Shown: positions 18,775-26,955 of the stretch, one piece after another
Layout: each line of letters starts with the position of its first letter
Numbering within the stretch: the first letter of the stretch is position 1
From: Oligoflexales bacterium
GTDB lineage: Bacteria > Bdellovibrionota_B > Oligoflexia > Oligoflexales > RGVZ01
Reading direction: 5' to 3'
Assembly: GCA_947494335.1 (NCBI GenBank)
Contig: CANLUT010000004.1
Coordinates: 1 to 64,000, forward strand
DNA length: 64,000 nt
The notes under the pieces: model-generated
The model's input: the letters and a program-made list of their open reading frames with translations, nothing else
Databases searched by the model: none
Told to the model about the DNA's origin: nothing
Position numbers and translations under genes: made by a program

Positions 18775-18957
18775 GAATCCTCCAAAATTCGTAAACTAAT
18801 ACGAGGGGTTACATCAAGCTCCGGACTATCTCCGAAGAATCTCCGAGGTGCTTGGGGTACCGCCCCGAAAGCTGATCCATCAAGGAAGCAGTGCTATAGC
18901 ACGCAGCTGGCCTAGATTTCAAGAAAAAATGATATGAAATAAGCAGGGGCCCTGCAT

Positions 18958-19413
18958 TCAGGGCTCAAAAATGCTTAGCTGTCCGGGGTTAACCAACTCC
19001 ATCTCTTCCTTGCACTTAGGGCACTCAGGATTTAGAGCTTTGGGGTCGGGTTGGGGTGAAACCTGACTATCCGTGACTCGGAAGTCCTCCTGATGTTGGC
19101 ATGCGTAGCACTCATATGGAATCATCGCACTAATCACATGAGCCGACCTCGACTTGATACCCCTCAAGGCCGGAATGATGGCAATTTGATCAGACACAAC
19201 AACGGGACACTCCAAATATTTCAGTGTCTTATCACCCCATTGAACCATAAAACGCATCCAGGATCTGAGTCCTACGGAATTGACCCGCTCAACACCTGAT
19301 AAATTCAGAGATAAAGGAGCCTCTTCCTGTAGAAGAGGCGAAAAGTCAGCACTCTCATCGATCACGCCGGAAAGAAAAACGACGCCTGCAGAGCGTGTAA
19401 TTTTCATTGTCAT
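18958..19413 (-). CDS. STAS-like protein with C-terminal zinc-ribbon cysteines
   Basis: A 151-residue protein. Residues 1-95 resemble a STAS/anti-sigma-antagonist fold: short beta strands, then SLNLSGVERVNSVGLRSWMRF, where the SVGLRSW segment matches the conserved helix following the regulatory Ser. The C-terminus adds two Cys pairs (YECYACQH and CPKCKEE), likely a zinc ribbon. I know this combination only as uncharacterised proteins. The ATG at 19413 follows AAGGGA; the frame extends to a TTG at 19437. A role as a switch in a partner-binding signalling pathway is inferred. Confidence 0.65.
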   Translation of the reverse strand: MTMKITRSAGVVFLSGVIDESADFSPLLQEEAPLSLNLSGVERVNSVGLRSWMRFMVQWGDKTLKYLECPVVVSDQIAIIPALRGIKSRSAHVISAMIPYECYACQHQEDFRVTDSQVSPQPDPKALNPECPKCKEEMELVNPGQLSIFEP

Positions 19414-19531
19414 GTCCGGCTGTTCCCTTTGCGGCAAAAATAAATCATACTAAAAGTAACTGATCTTAAAAAGAAAATCAACGGACTGCGGAATTGTGGT
19501 CAAGTCCACAATCAGCAGAATCGGGGGTCAT

Positions 19532-20512
19532 GTGAAGATAAAATTTTGGGGGACTCGCGGTTCGTTACCTCAGGCGATGTCCAACTCCGAACTGGTTTCC
19601 ATCCTAGGAGATCTGCTCACAGAAGCAGAAAAGAAGGGACTAAAAAGCCCCGCCTCCATCAAAGAAGCCATCGAAAAGGGTCAGTTATCTCATCCAATTA
19701 GCTACGGCGGAAACACCACCTGCACAGAAGTAAGTCATGGGGACGAACTAGCATTTGTGGATATGGGATCAGGTCTAAGAGAGGCTGGGACGTACCACAT
19801 GGCCTCCGGTCGCAAAATTTTCCATATTTTTTTGACTCACATGCACTGGGACCACGTGATGGGGCTACCGTTTTTCGTTCCGGTCCACGTTCCCGGCCAC
19901 ACCATCAAAATCTACCATGTTCATCGCAATGCCCCAGAAGCAGTGAAAATCAATTTTAATGGCGTGAACTTCCCTCTAACATTCGAACAGCTTGGCGGCA
20001 AAATCGAGTTCGTCCAGCTTAAGCTCTATGAGCCTCATCAGCTAGGCGCGATGAAAGTCACCCCATTTGTTTTGGATCACCCGGGCGGATCATTTGGTTT
20101 CAGATTTGACGCTGACGGGAAATCCTGCGCGGTTGGTGTTGACGGAGAATTCAAACGAATATCGCGCGAAGAACTCGGTAAAGATCTGGTCTATTACCAA
20201 AACCTGGACATGCTTATTTTTGATGCACAATACGAAATTGCAGAATTAGCAAGCCGTTTCGACTGGGGACATTGTTCTCCGAATATCGGTGTGGATCTAG
20301 CTCTGCGCGAGACCATCAAAAACCTGGTTTTTACGCATCACGATCCTTGGGCAAATCCTGCGAAATTACGACGCATGTACAAAAGTGCAGCGACCTACGC
20401 AAAGACACAGCTCGGAGCCTTCAAAAGCCAATGGGAAGCTGCGTCTCAGCCCAGCGGGCCAAATCTTATAACCGCTTGGGACGGCTTGACAATTGACCTC
20501 GACAAGGCCTGA
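19532..20512 (+). CDS. MBL-fold metallohydrolase
   Basis: A 326-residue metallo-beta-lactamase-fold protein. It begins with KIKFWGTRGSLP, typical of the PhnP/RNase Z-like branch, and has the metal motif THMHWDHVMG plus later VLDHPGG, FDAQYE and FTHHDP ligands. Such proteins are phosphodiesterases or related hydrolases; several are annotated as cyclic-nucleotide phosphodiesterases without proof. I place the start at GTG 19532 with GGGGG a few bases upstream; an in-frame GTG at 19496 is less well supported. Confidence 0.8.
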   Translation: MKIKFWGTRGSLPQAMSNSELVSILGDLLTEAEKKGLKSPASIKEAIEKGQLSHPISYGGNTTCTEVSHGDELAFVDMGSGLREAGTYHMASGRKIFHIFLTHMHWDHVMGLPFFVPVHVPGHTIKIYHVHRNAPEAVKINFNGVNFPLTFEQLGGKIEFVQLKLYEPHQLGAMKVTPFVLDHPGGSFGFRFDADGKSCAVGVDGEFKRISREELGKDLVYYQNLDMLIFDAQYEIAELASRFDWGHCSPNIGVDLALRETIKNLVFTHHDPWANPAKLRRMYKSAATYAKTQLGAFKSQWEAASQPSGPNLITAWDGLTIDLDKA

Positions 20513-20560
20513 TATCCAAGACTAAACTCCATCCCCGGAAACCATTACTGGGGAGGACTT

Positions 20561-21925
20561 GTGGGTATCTGGAGATACGTCCCTTTTCTATTAGTTTTGC
20601 TTGGCTTTACGTCAAAGGTTGAAGCTGTTGATCAGCCCATACTTTCAGGAATGATCCAACGCGGTTCCAGTGTTAGCTCGTTTACGCTAACCGTAAAGAT
20701 TGGCTCTGTCGAAAAATTTGGACTTCAGTCGGGAGAGACAGACCTATTTAGAAACCGCATACGAGTTTACATCAACGGCAAGTCTGATGCCGTGCCAATT
20801 CAAGGTGATCCACCGTTGGCGGCAATGCCATTTTATGTTTCCCAAAGTAATGAACTCCAGATCACCAATCATGCGTCAAATGCCAACCTGAGAGACTTTA
20901 CATACACGCTGCTCATCTCAGCAAACAGCTACTCTGATTTTAAAACCTTTCTGGATGAAAACGGTGGAAAATCTCTCAAGTTAACTGTGAAGTACCTAGA
21001 GGGGACAACTGAAGTCACAAAGAAAGAAAACGAGGTCATTTCGATAAGTTCTGCTGTAGTCAGCTCTGCCCCAGAGAGCGTGATTGCAAAAGGGACCCAC
21101 AGGGAGCTCGTTCTCGGTTGGTCTACTTCGGCAACTGTCACTTGGTCCGGAACCACCCCGTCCACAAAGCCCTCAAACATTACACTGATAGCCATCGACA
21201 AATCGGCAACGCTGACAAGTTTGCCAGCTTATATCTACAATGAAACAGCGGACAGCGATAGCGAAGCGGCAGACGGCACCTGCAGCTTTTCATCTGGCTT
21301 TGGTGATGGAGCCGCATGTGTCACCTGCTCGAATAGCAAGGCCTACCTGAACACCGAGGAACTGCAAAACCTATCGACCTCTGGTGTGTATATTGCTCAA
21401 GCGTCTGCAGATAGTGGGCTGGCGTCCATTTCTGGATTAGACAATGGCAAATCATACGCTGTCTTTGCCTACTATGAACCAGGTGGACTGAACCGCAGTG
21501 CTTGCGTTTCTGCCAGTCCCCAAGCTAACACAACTTACTCGGAACTTAATGGCGAGGATGATGCAACCTTGTCTGACCCTAAATGCTTCATCGCCACAGC
21601 TGCCTATGGCTCTTCACTACACAAAAACTTGAAGCCACTGCGTTGGTTCAGAGATCACGTCCTCTCAACATTTGAGATTGGTCGAAACTTTATTGATTGG
21701 TACTACGAAAACGGTCCCGTTGCGGCTACTTACGTAAGCAACTCAGCAGTGCTTCAGACTTTAGTTCAAGGTGCACTTTGGATCCCCGTTTTCCTTCTGT
21801 CTCTTTGGATGGCATTTGCCAATTCAATGGTAGCGTTCCCAGAGAACTCCCTGCTCATCGTGACATGTATTGCGGCGGCCATTGCTGGATCCATGTTGTT
21901 ACGCAGAACGCGGGGAGACAGATAA
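20561..21925 (+). CDS. Exported CFI-box C-terminal protein
   Basis: A 454-residue protein starting at GTG with GGGGAGG upstream and a signal peptide (LLVLLGFTSKVEA). Residues about 25-330 are beta-rich and probably extracellular or periplasmic. Near residue 345 comes KCFIATAAYGSSL, the CFI box, followed by an amphipathic region and two hydrophobic segments, ending in a basic RRTRGDR tail. This layout (box, membrane helix, positive tail) resembles sorting signals such as PEP-CTERM, and the domain is common in delta-type bacteria. The processing machinery is unknown. The dnaQ-like gene begins two bases later. Confidence 0.75.
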   Translation: MGIWRYVPFLLVLLGFTSKVEAVDQPILSGMIQRGSSVSSFTLTVKIGSVEKFGLQSGETDLFRNRIRVYINGKSDAVPIQGDPPLAAMPFYVSQSNELQITNHASNANLRDFTYTLLISANSYSDFKTFLDENGGKSLKLTVKYLEGTTEVTKKENEVISISSAVVSSAPESVIAKGTHRELVLGWSTSATVTWSGTTPSTKPSNITLIAIDKSATLTSLPAYIYNETADSDSEAADGTCSFSSGFGDGAACVTCSNSKAYLNTEELQNLSTSGVYIAQASADSGLASISGLDNGKSYAVFAYYEPGGLNRSACVSASPQANTTYSELNGEDDATLSDPKCFIATAAYGSSLHKNLKPLRWFRDHVLSTFEIGRNFIDWYYENGPVAATYVSNSAVLQTLVQGALWIPVFLLSLWMAFANSMVAFPENSLLIVTCIAAAIAGSMLLRRTRGDR

Positions 21926-21927
21926 AC

Positions 21928-22617
21928 ATGCTTCTTCGCCATTCGGTATTTCATGATGCACTTTTCCCCTCTGACCTTAACGTCACTGGCAGTGCGTCAT
22001 CATCTAACGATGACTTTGCGTTGAGGCGAATTGTACATTTTTCATTGCCACCAACGACATCGCTCCATGACACGCCGCTTGTTTTATTTGACACCGAGAC
22101 AACCGGTTTGGACAGCGAACTCGATCGCATCATCGAATTCGGAGCACTAAAAGTCGTCGGCGGAAAAGTCGTAGACGAGTTCTGGAGCTTTGTTCGGACA
22201 GACATCGAGCTCACCCAAAACATTGTTAATTTGACAGGTATCACACAAGATATGCTTGTCGGGCAGCCAGACATCAACGATGTGCTGCCTAAGTTCTTAA
22301 AGTTTGTCCGGGGCTCAATTATTGTGGCTCATAATGCCGAATTCGACATGTCAATGTTGAAGGCTGCTGGTAATCGCCAAGGACTAGAAATCCAATGGCC
22401 ATGTTTTTGTACGTTAAAACTAGCCCGCAAAGTTCTGCAAGGTCTCCCAAGGTATAATTTGGACACACTAGCTGAACACTTTAAACTTAAATTCGAAGCG
22501 CGACACAGGGCTGTAGGGGACGTCAAAGTACTAAACGGTGTGCTTCAGGAAATTTTGGAAAACGATGAACTCGGTATTTCAACCTGGGGTGATGTTGCCG
22601 ACTGCGTTGTTGTTTAA
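21928..22617 (+). CDS. DnaQ-like 3'-5' exonuclease (DEDDh)
   Basis: A 229-residue protein. Exo I FDTETTGLD, Exo II AHNAEFDMSML and Exo III HRAVGDV give the complete DEDDh catalytic set of the DnaQ/epsilon family. It could be a polymerase proofreading subunit or an independent RNase T/exonuclease. The N-terminal 50 residues before the domain are not conserved. The start ATG at 21928 follows GGGGAG; the frame extends upstream inside the CFI-box gene but without a credible start. Confidence 0.88.
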   Translation: MLLRHSVFHDALFPSDLNVTGSASSSNDDFALRRIVHFSLPPTTSLHDTPLVLFDTETTGLDSELDRIIEFGALKVVGGKVVDEFWSFVRTDIELTQNIVNLTGITQDMLVGQPDINDVLPKFLKFVRGSIIVAHNAEFDMSMLKAAGNRQGLEIQWPCFCTLKLARKVLQGLPRYNLDTLAEHFKLKFEARHRAVGDVKVLNGVLQEILENDELGISTWGDVADCVVV

Positions 22618-22658
22618 CAATAAATGTTGGATCAGAATAAAAAGGCAAAGTGTAGTTC

Positions 22659-24248
22659 ATGAAAATTCAAAGTCAGATACAAACCAACACTCCTGAGTTC
22701 ATTGCAAATCATTCGTCCCTGCTGAGGTTTGTGACGGAATACGAAGAAAAAATTAGTGACACCATTGCCAGACCACCGTCTACAACAAACCAAGCTAAAC
22801 TTTCTGCTCGTGAGCGCGTCCGCAAACTGATTGATCCGGGCACAGAGTTCATGGAGCTAAGCTCACTGGCAGGCGATGGCCTTTACGAAGATAATGTGCC
22901 ATCAGGTGGAATAGTGACCGGCATCGGAATGGTCTCGGGTAAAGCGACAGTTATCGTTGCCAACGACCATACGGTTAAAGGTGGAACATACTATCCCATT
23001 ACGGTGAAGAAACATCTTCGCGCCCAAGAAATAGGACTTCAAAATAAACTTCCCTGCATTTACCTGGTGGATTCGGGCGGCGCATTTCTCCCCATGCAGG
23101 ACGAAGTGTTCCCCGATAAAGACGACTTTGGCCGTATTTTTTTCAACCAAGCACGCATGAGTGCTGCCGGCATTCCACAGATTTCCTCGGTGCACGGCTT
23201 CTGTACCGCTGGAGGAGCCTATATCCCGGCCATGAGTGATCAAAGCGTGATCGTCCGTAAACAGGGCACAATCTTTTTAGCTGGTCCTCCGTTGGTTAAG
23301 GCCGCCACTGGAGAAGATGTTACCGCCGAGGAACTGGGCGGCGCGGATGTGCACACAGGGATTAGCGGTGTGGCTGATCATATCGCTGACAATGATGAGC
23401 ATGCTCTTGCGATCATTCGTGACATTATCAGACACATGGGCAGACGGCAAAATGCCCCTGTCCAGCTTGCAGATCCGAGACCACCTGCATACGATCCAGA
23501 TGAGATGCTCGGACTCATACCAAGTGACTCAAAGAAGTTTTTCGACGTGCGCGAGGTTATAGCACGTATCGTCGACGGCAGTGAGCTGTTCGAATTCAAG
23601 AAGAACTACGGCACAACTCTCGTAACAGGTTTTTCACACATAAATGGGATACCGGTCGGCATCCTTGCAAATAATGGAGTTTTGTTCTCTGAGAGCGCAC
23701 AAAAGGCCGCACACTTTATTGAAGTCTGCAGCCAGGAAAAAATCCCGCTGGTGTTTTTGCAGAACATCACAGGGTTCATTGTCGGAAAAAAATACGAGCA
23801 CGGTGGCATTGCTAAAGACGGCGCCAAGATGGTCCACGCCGTTGCGAATGCAAACGTTCCCAAGATCACCATGGTCATTGGTGGAAGTTTTGGAGCAGGA
23901 AATTACGGTATGTGTGGTCGAGCATATGACCCACGTTTTCTTTGGATGTGGCCAAACGCGCGGATATCGGTCATGGGTGGCGAACAGGCTGCCGACGTGC
24001 TCGTAACTGTAAAACAGCAACAGTTGGCGAGAAAAGGCCAGAATATGTCCGATGCAGAAATCAGAGAGATGAGGGCTCCCATTCTCGAAAAATATGCTCG
24101 AGAAGGAAGTGCATATTACTCGTCCGCAAGACTTTGGGATGATGGAATCATTGACCCACGTCACTCTCGCAAAATTCTTGCCATGTCGCTGGCATCGACT
24201 CTTCACCACGATTGGGATGAGACCAAGTTTGGAATTTTCAGAATGTAA
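22659..24248 (+). CDS. Acyl-CoA carboxylase carboxyltransferase, methylcrotonyl-CoA type
   Basis: A 529-residue carboxyltransferase beta subunit with both crotonase-like halves. Segments [34 protein letters not shown] and [19 protein letters not shown] are those of methylcrotonyl-CoA carboxylase beta (MccB/LiuB) rather than propionyl-CoA carboxylase. It transfers the carboxyl group from biotin to 3-methylcrotonyl-CoA in leucine breakdown, together with the biotin carboxylase encoded at 26956. First gene of a four-gene run. Confidence 0.92.
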   Translation: MKIQSQIQTNTPEFIANHSSLLRFVTEYEEKISDTIARPPSTTNQAKLSARERVRKLIDPGTEFMELSSLAGDGLYEDNVPSGGIVTGIGMVSGKATVIVANDHTVKGGTYYPITVKKHLRAQEIGLQNKLPCIYLVDSGGAFLPMQDEVFPDKDDFGRIFFNQARMSAAGIPQISSVHGFCTAGGAYIPAMSDQSVIVRKQGTIFLAGPPLVKAATGEDVTAEELGGADVHTGISGVADHIADNDEHALAIIRDIIRHMGRRQNAPVQLADPRPPAYDPDEMLGLIPSDSKKFFDVREVIARIVDGSELFEFKKNYGTTLVTGFSHINGIPVGILANNGVLFSESAQKAAHFIEVCSQEKIPLVFLQNITGFIVGKKYEHGGIAKDGAKMVHAVANANVPKITMVIGGSFGAGNYGMCGRAYDPRFLWMWPNARISVMGGEQAADVLVTVKQQQLARKGQNMSDAEIREMRAPILEKYAREGSAYYSSARLWDDGIIDPRHSRKILAMSLASTLHHDWDETKFGIFRM

Positions 24249-24287
24249 GGCCTGGTGAGATCACCAGCTAAGGGAGCTTTTATTTTT

Positions 24288-26114
24288 ATGACGCGAAAGA
24301 AAACAATCAGAATCGGTAACGCAGGAGGATACTGGGGAGACGACCCCGGCGCCTTATCGCTTCAAGTTAACGGTGGTCACCTTGATTATATCTCCATGGA
24401 CTTCTTGGCCGAGATCACCATGTCCATCATGCAGAAGCAACGCTCCCACGATCCAAAGCTCGGCTACGCCCGTGACTTTGTCTCAATGCTGGAAGAGGTT
24501 CTGCCGACTCTCCTAAAAAACAAAACAAAAATTATCACCAATGCGGGCGGTGTCAATCCGGTGGCCTGCGCAGAAGCGATTGCGTCATTGGCGACGAAAC
24601 TTGGCCTGAAACCAAAAATTGCTATTGTCCATGGCGATGACATCCTGACCCAACTTGATGATCTACGTGGCAAGGGATGCGCCTTTAAAAATATGGAAGA
24701 TGGGCGCGAATTTTCGACGGTTGCCGGCAAAGTTGAGGCTGCCAATGTATACTTTGGCGCTGGTCCAGTTGTGGAAGCTTTAAAGTGGGACCCTGACATC
24801 ATTGTTACCGGTCGCGTCACTGATACTGGAATCACTGTCGCAGCCATGATTCATGAATTTGGCTGGAGCAACAAAGACTGGGACAAGCTTGCTGCTGGGA
24901 TTGTCGCAGGCCATATTATTGAATGTGGATGCCAATCCACAGGCGGTAACTTTACTGATTGGCACCTCATTCCAAGCTTCAATAAAATGGGTTACCCCAT
25001 CATTGAAATGAATGATGACGGCACATTCGTTGTCACAAAACATCCGGGAACAGGCGGGCTGGTATCCGTTGATACTGTTCGCGAACAGCTATTCTATGAA
25101 ATGGGTAATCCTAAAGCCTACATTACGCCAGATGTCGTCGCAGATTTTGCTTCCATTCGCCTCGCCGCGGACGGAAAGGATCGCGTCAAAGTATCCGGAG
25201 TAAAAGGCTATGAACCAACTCCCCTTTACAAAGTTTCAATGGCTTATCAGGATGGATATAAGGTCCTTGGAACCATCTGCATATCTGGACCCCATGCTCG
25301 AAAAAAGGCTGAGCAGTTCTCGGAGATTTTTTGGAGCAAGGTCGGGAAAAACTTCGCTGCAACAGAAACAGAATTTTTTGGTTGGAATGCTTGTCACCGC
25401 AGCCTTGGACACAGCGAAGACGGTAATGAAATCATTTTGCGTGTTGGTGCCCGTGACTCTGATCAAGCCAAACTGCGCAAGTTCAGTAAAATGGTTCCTG
25501 CCCTGATACTAAGTGGTCCGCCTGGAGTTTGTGTTTTGGGAGGCGCTCCAAAACCAACAGAAGTCGTTAGCTATTGGCCAGCACTCATGCCCAAATCAGC
25601 TGTTCGTCCCCGCGTGGCTTTATATGACGGTGGCGTCAAAGAGGAGCGACTTGTGGATGCTGACGTCATAGGCAATTTTGAAGCTCCAACGATGGACACA
25701 CAGGTGGCTAAGTCTGCTTCGAAACCTGTCAGCTCAGCTATCAAAGAAGGTTTTGGAACAACATCTGTGCCACTGTCAACCATCGCATTGGGCCGATCCG
25801 GAGACAAGGGTGATATGGCCAATATTGGCATCCTAGCTCGAAGTCCAAAAGCCTTCGCGTGGCTTGATCAATGGTTGACCGCTCAACGCGTCAAAGACCT
25901 TTTCCAGGAAATCTGCTTTGGCTCAGTCGTTCGCTACAAACTGGACAACATGAACGGATATAATTTTCTTTTAGACGCGTCTTTGGGTGGCGGCGGAACG
26001 TTGACGCTCAGAACCGACGCTCAAGGCAAAACATTTGCGCAAGCCCTTCTTAGACAGATGGCGCCTGTTCCAAACGACGTCCTTGAAGATGTTCGCAATC
26101 ATCAAAGGGCGTAA
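24288..26114 (+). CDS. AtuA-like (DUF1446) acyclic terpene/acyl-CoA utilisation protein
   Basis: A 608-residue protein opening IRIGNAGGYWGDDPGA, with NAGGVNP, GDD and TGRVTDTG segments typical of DUF1446 proteins. AtuA is required for acyclic terpene use in Pseudomonas, and relatives occur beside leucine/isovalerate genes elsewhere; the reaction is not known to me. After the DUF1446 core a C-terminal domain of about 110 residues (IALGRSGDKGDMANIGI) matches the small AtuA-partner domain and is fused here. Start at ATG 24288 after AAGGGAG. It sits inside the carboxylase operon. Confidence 0.85.
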   Translation: MTRKKTIRIGNAGGYWGDDPGALSLQVNGGHLDYISMDFLAEITMSIMQKQRSHDPKLGYARDFVSMLEEVLPTLLKNKTKIITNAGGVNPVACAEAIASLATKLGLKPKIAIVHGDDILTQLDDLRGKGCAFKNMEDGREFSTVAGKVEAANVYFGAGPVVEALKWDPDIIVTGRVTDTGITVAAMIHEFGWSNKDWDKLAAGIVAGHIIECGCQSTGGNFTDWHLIPSFNKMGYPIIEMNDDGTFVVTKHPGTGGLVSVDTVREQLFYEMGNPKAYITPDVVADFASIRLAADGKDRVKVSGVKGYEPTPLYKVSMAYQDGYKVLGTICISGPHARKKAEQFSEIFWSKVGKNFAATETEFFGWNACHRSLGHSEDGNEIILRVGARDSDQAKLRKFSKMVPALILSGPPGVCVLGGAPKPTEVVSYWPALMPKSAVRPRVALYDGGVKEERLVDADVIGNFEAPTMDTQVAKSASKPVSSAIKEGFGTTSVPLSTIALGRSGDKGDMANIGILARSPKAFAWLDQWLTAQRVKDLFQEICFGSVVRYKLDNMNGYNFLLDASLGGGGTLTLRTDAQGKTFAQALLRQMAPVPNDVLEDVRNHQRA

Positions 26115-26117
26115 ACG

Positions 26118-26942
26118 ATGTCGCAATCTGATCAAACAGTGCTTTCGTTCACCAATCTTGAAAAAGATGGTCGAATCGCTCACCTCACCCTAAATAGACC
26201 GGAGCAGGCTAACGCCTTCTCCGCACAAATGATGGATGAGATCACCCGACACGCGACGGCGTTGAGCACTATGACAGACATCCGAACGGTCATTATTTCT
26301 GGCGCCGGAAAGCATTTTTCGGCAGGCGCCGACTTGGCCTGGATGAAGCAGGCCGCAGACCTGACTTATGAGCAAAACATTGAAGACGCGATCAAGCTTC
26401 GCAAGATGTTCGAGTCAATCGTTGCGATTGATGCCCCTAAAATAGCTGTGATTCGTGGCGCAGTTTACGGCGGAGCGGTTGGTTTAGTCGCTTGCTGCGA
26501 TTTTGCGATCGCCGATGAAAATTCAAAATTCTGTCTAAGCGAAGCAAAGCTAGGGCTACTACCAGCCGTGATTGCGCCATATTTGATGCGCAAAATGAAC
26601 CCTGGCCAACTTCGTCGCATGGCATTGACAAGCCGCGCTTTTGGTGTGAACGACGCAAAACAATTTGGTCTCATAGAAATCGTGACATCAGAATTGGATG
26701 ACGCGGTATACGATGAGGTAAAATCTTTACTCGGTTGTGGTCCAGAGGCTCAAAAAGCCATCAATCGACTCTTTGAAAGCCTGCGCGCCAAAAGCTTTTC
26801 TCAATGTGACGAAACGGTTCAGGCAATTGCCAAGGCTCGAACAGGGCGAGAGGGACAAGAGGGTCTGCGATCATTTTTTTCTAAGTCTACAGCTCCATGG
26901 GTGCGGAGTGTAAAACACGCTGACATTCAGGAAAAGTTATAA
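26118..26942 (+). CDS. Enoyl-CoA hydratase, methylglutaconyl-CoA hydratase type
   Basis: A 274-residue crotonase. The oxyanion-hole segments are SGAGKHFSAGADLAWMK and RGAVYGGAVGLVACCDFAIA, and the SAGADL.WM wording is characteristic of methylglutaconyl-CoA hydratase (LiuC/AUH). It would hydrate 3-methylglutaconyl-CoA made by the neighbouring carboxylase to HMG-CoA. It is three bases after the AtuA-like gene and 13 before the biotin carboxylase gene, so the order carboxyltransferase - AtuA-like - hydratase - biotin carboxylase forms one module. Confidence 0.88.
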   Translation: MSQSDQTVLSFTNLEKDGRIAHLTLNRPEQANAFSAQMMDEITRHATALSTMTDIRTVIISGAGKHFSAGADLAWMKQAADLTYEQNIEDAIKLRKMFESIVAIDAPKIAVIRGAVYGGAVGLVACCDFAIADENSKFCLSEAKLGLLPAVIAPYLMRKMNPGQLRRMALTSRAFGVNDAKQFGLIEIVTSELDDAVYDEVKSLLGCGPEAQKAINRLFESLRAKSFSQCDETVQAIAKARTGREGQEGLRSFFSKSTAPWVRSVKHADIQEKL

Positions 26943-26955
26943 GGGTTGCTCCACA

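Noticed and set aside
18780-18920. CAAGGAAGCAG near 18880 recalls the conserved loop of SRP (4.5S) RNA
   Set aside because: The GTCAGG strand and the GGAA tetraloop pairing are absent and flanking strands do not form the long SRP hairpin.
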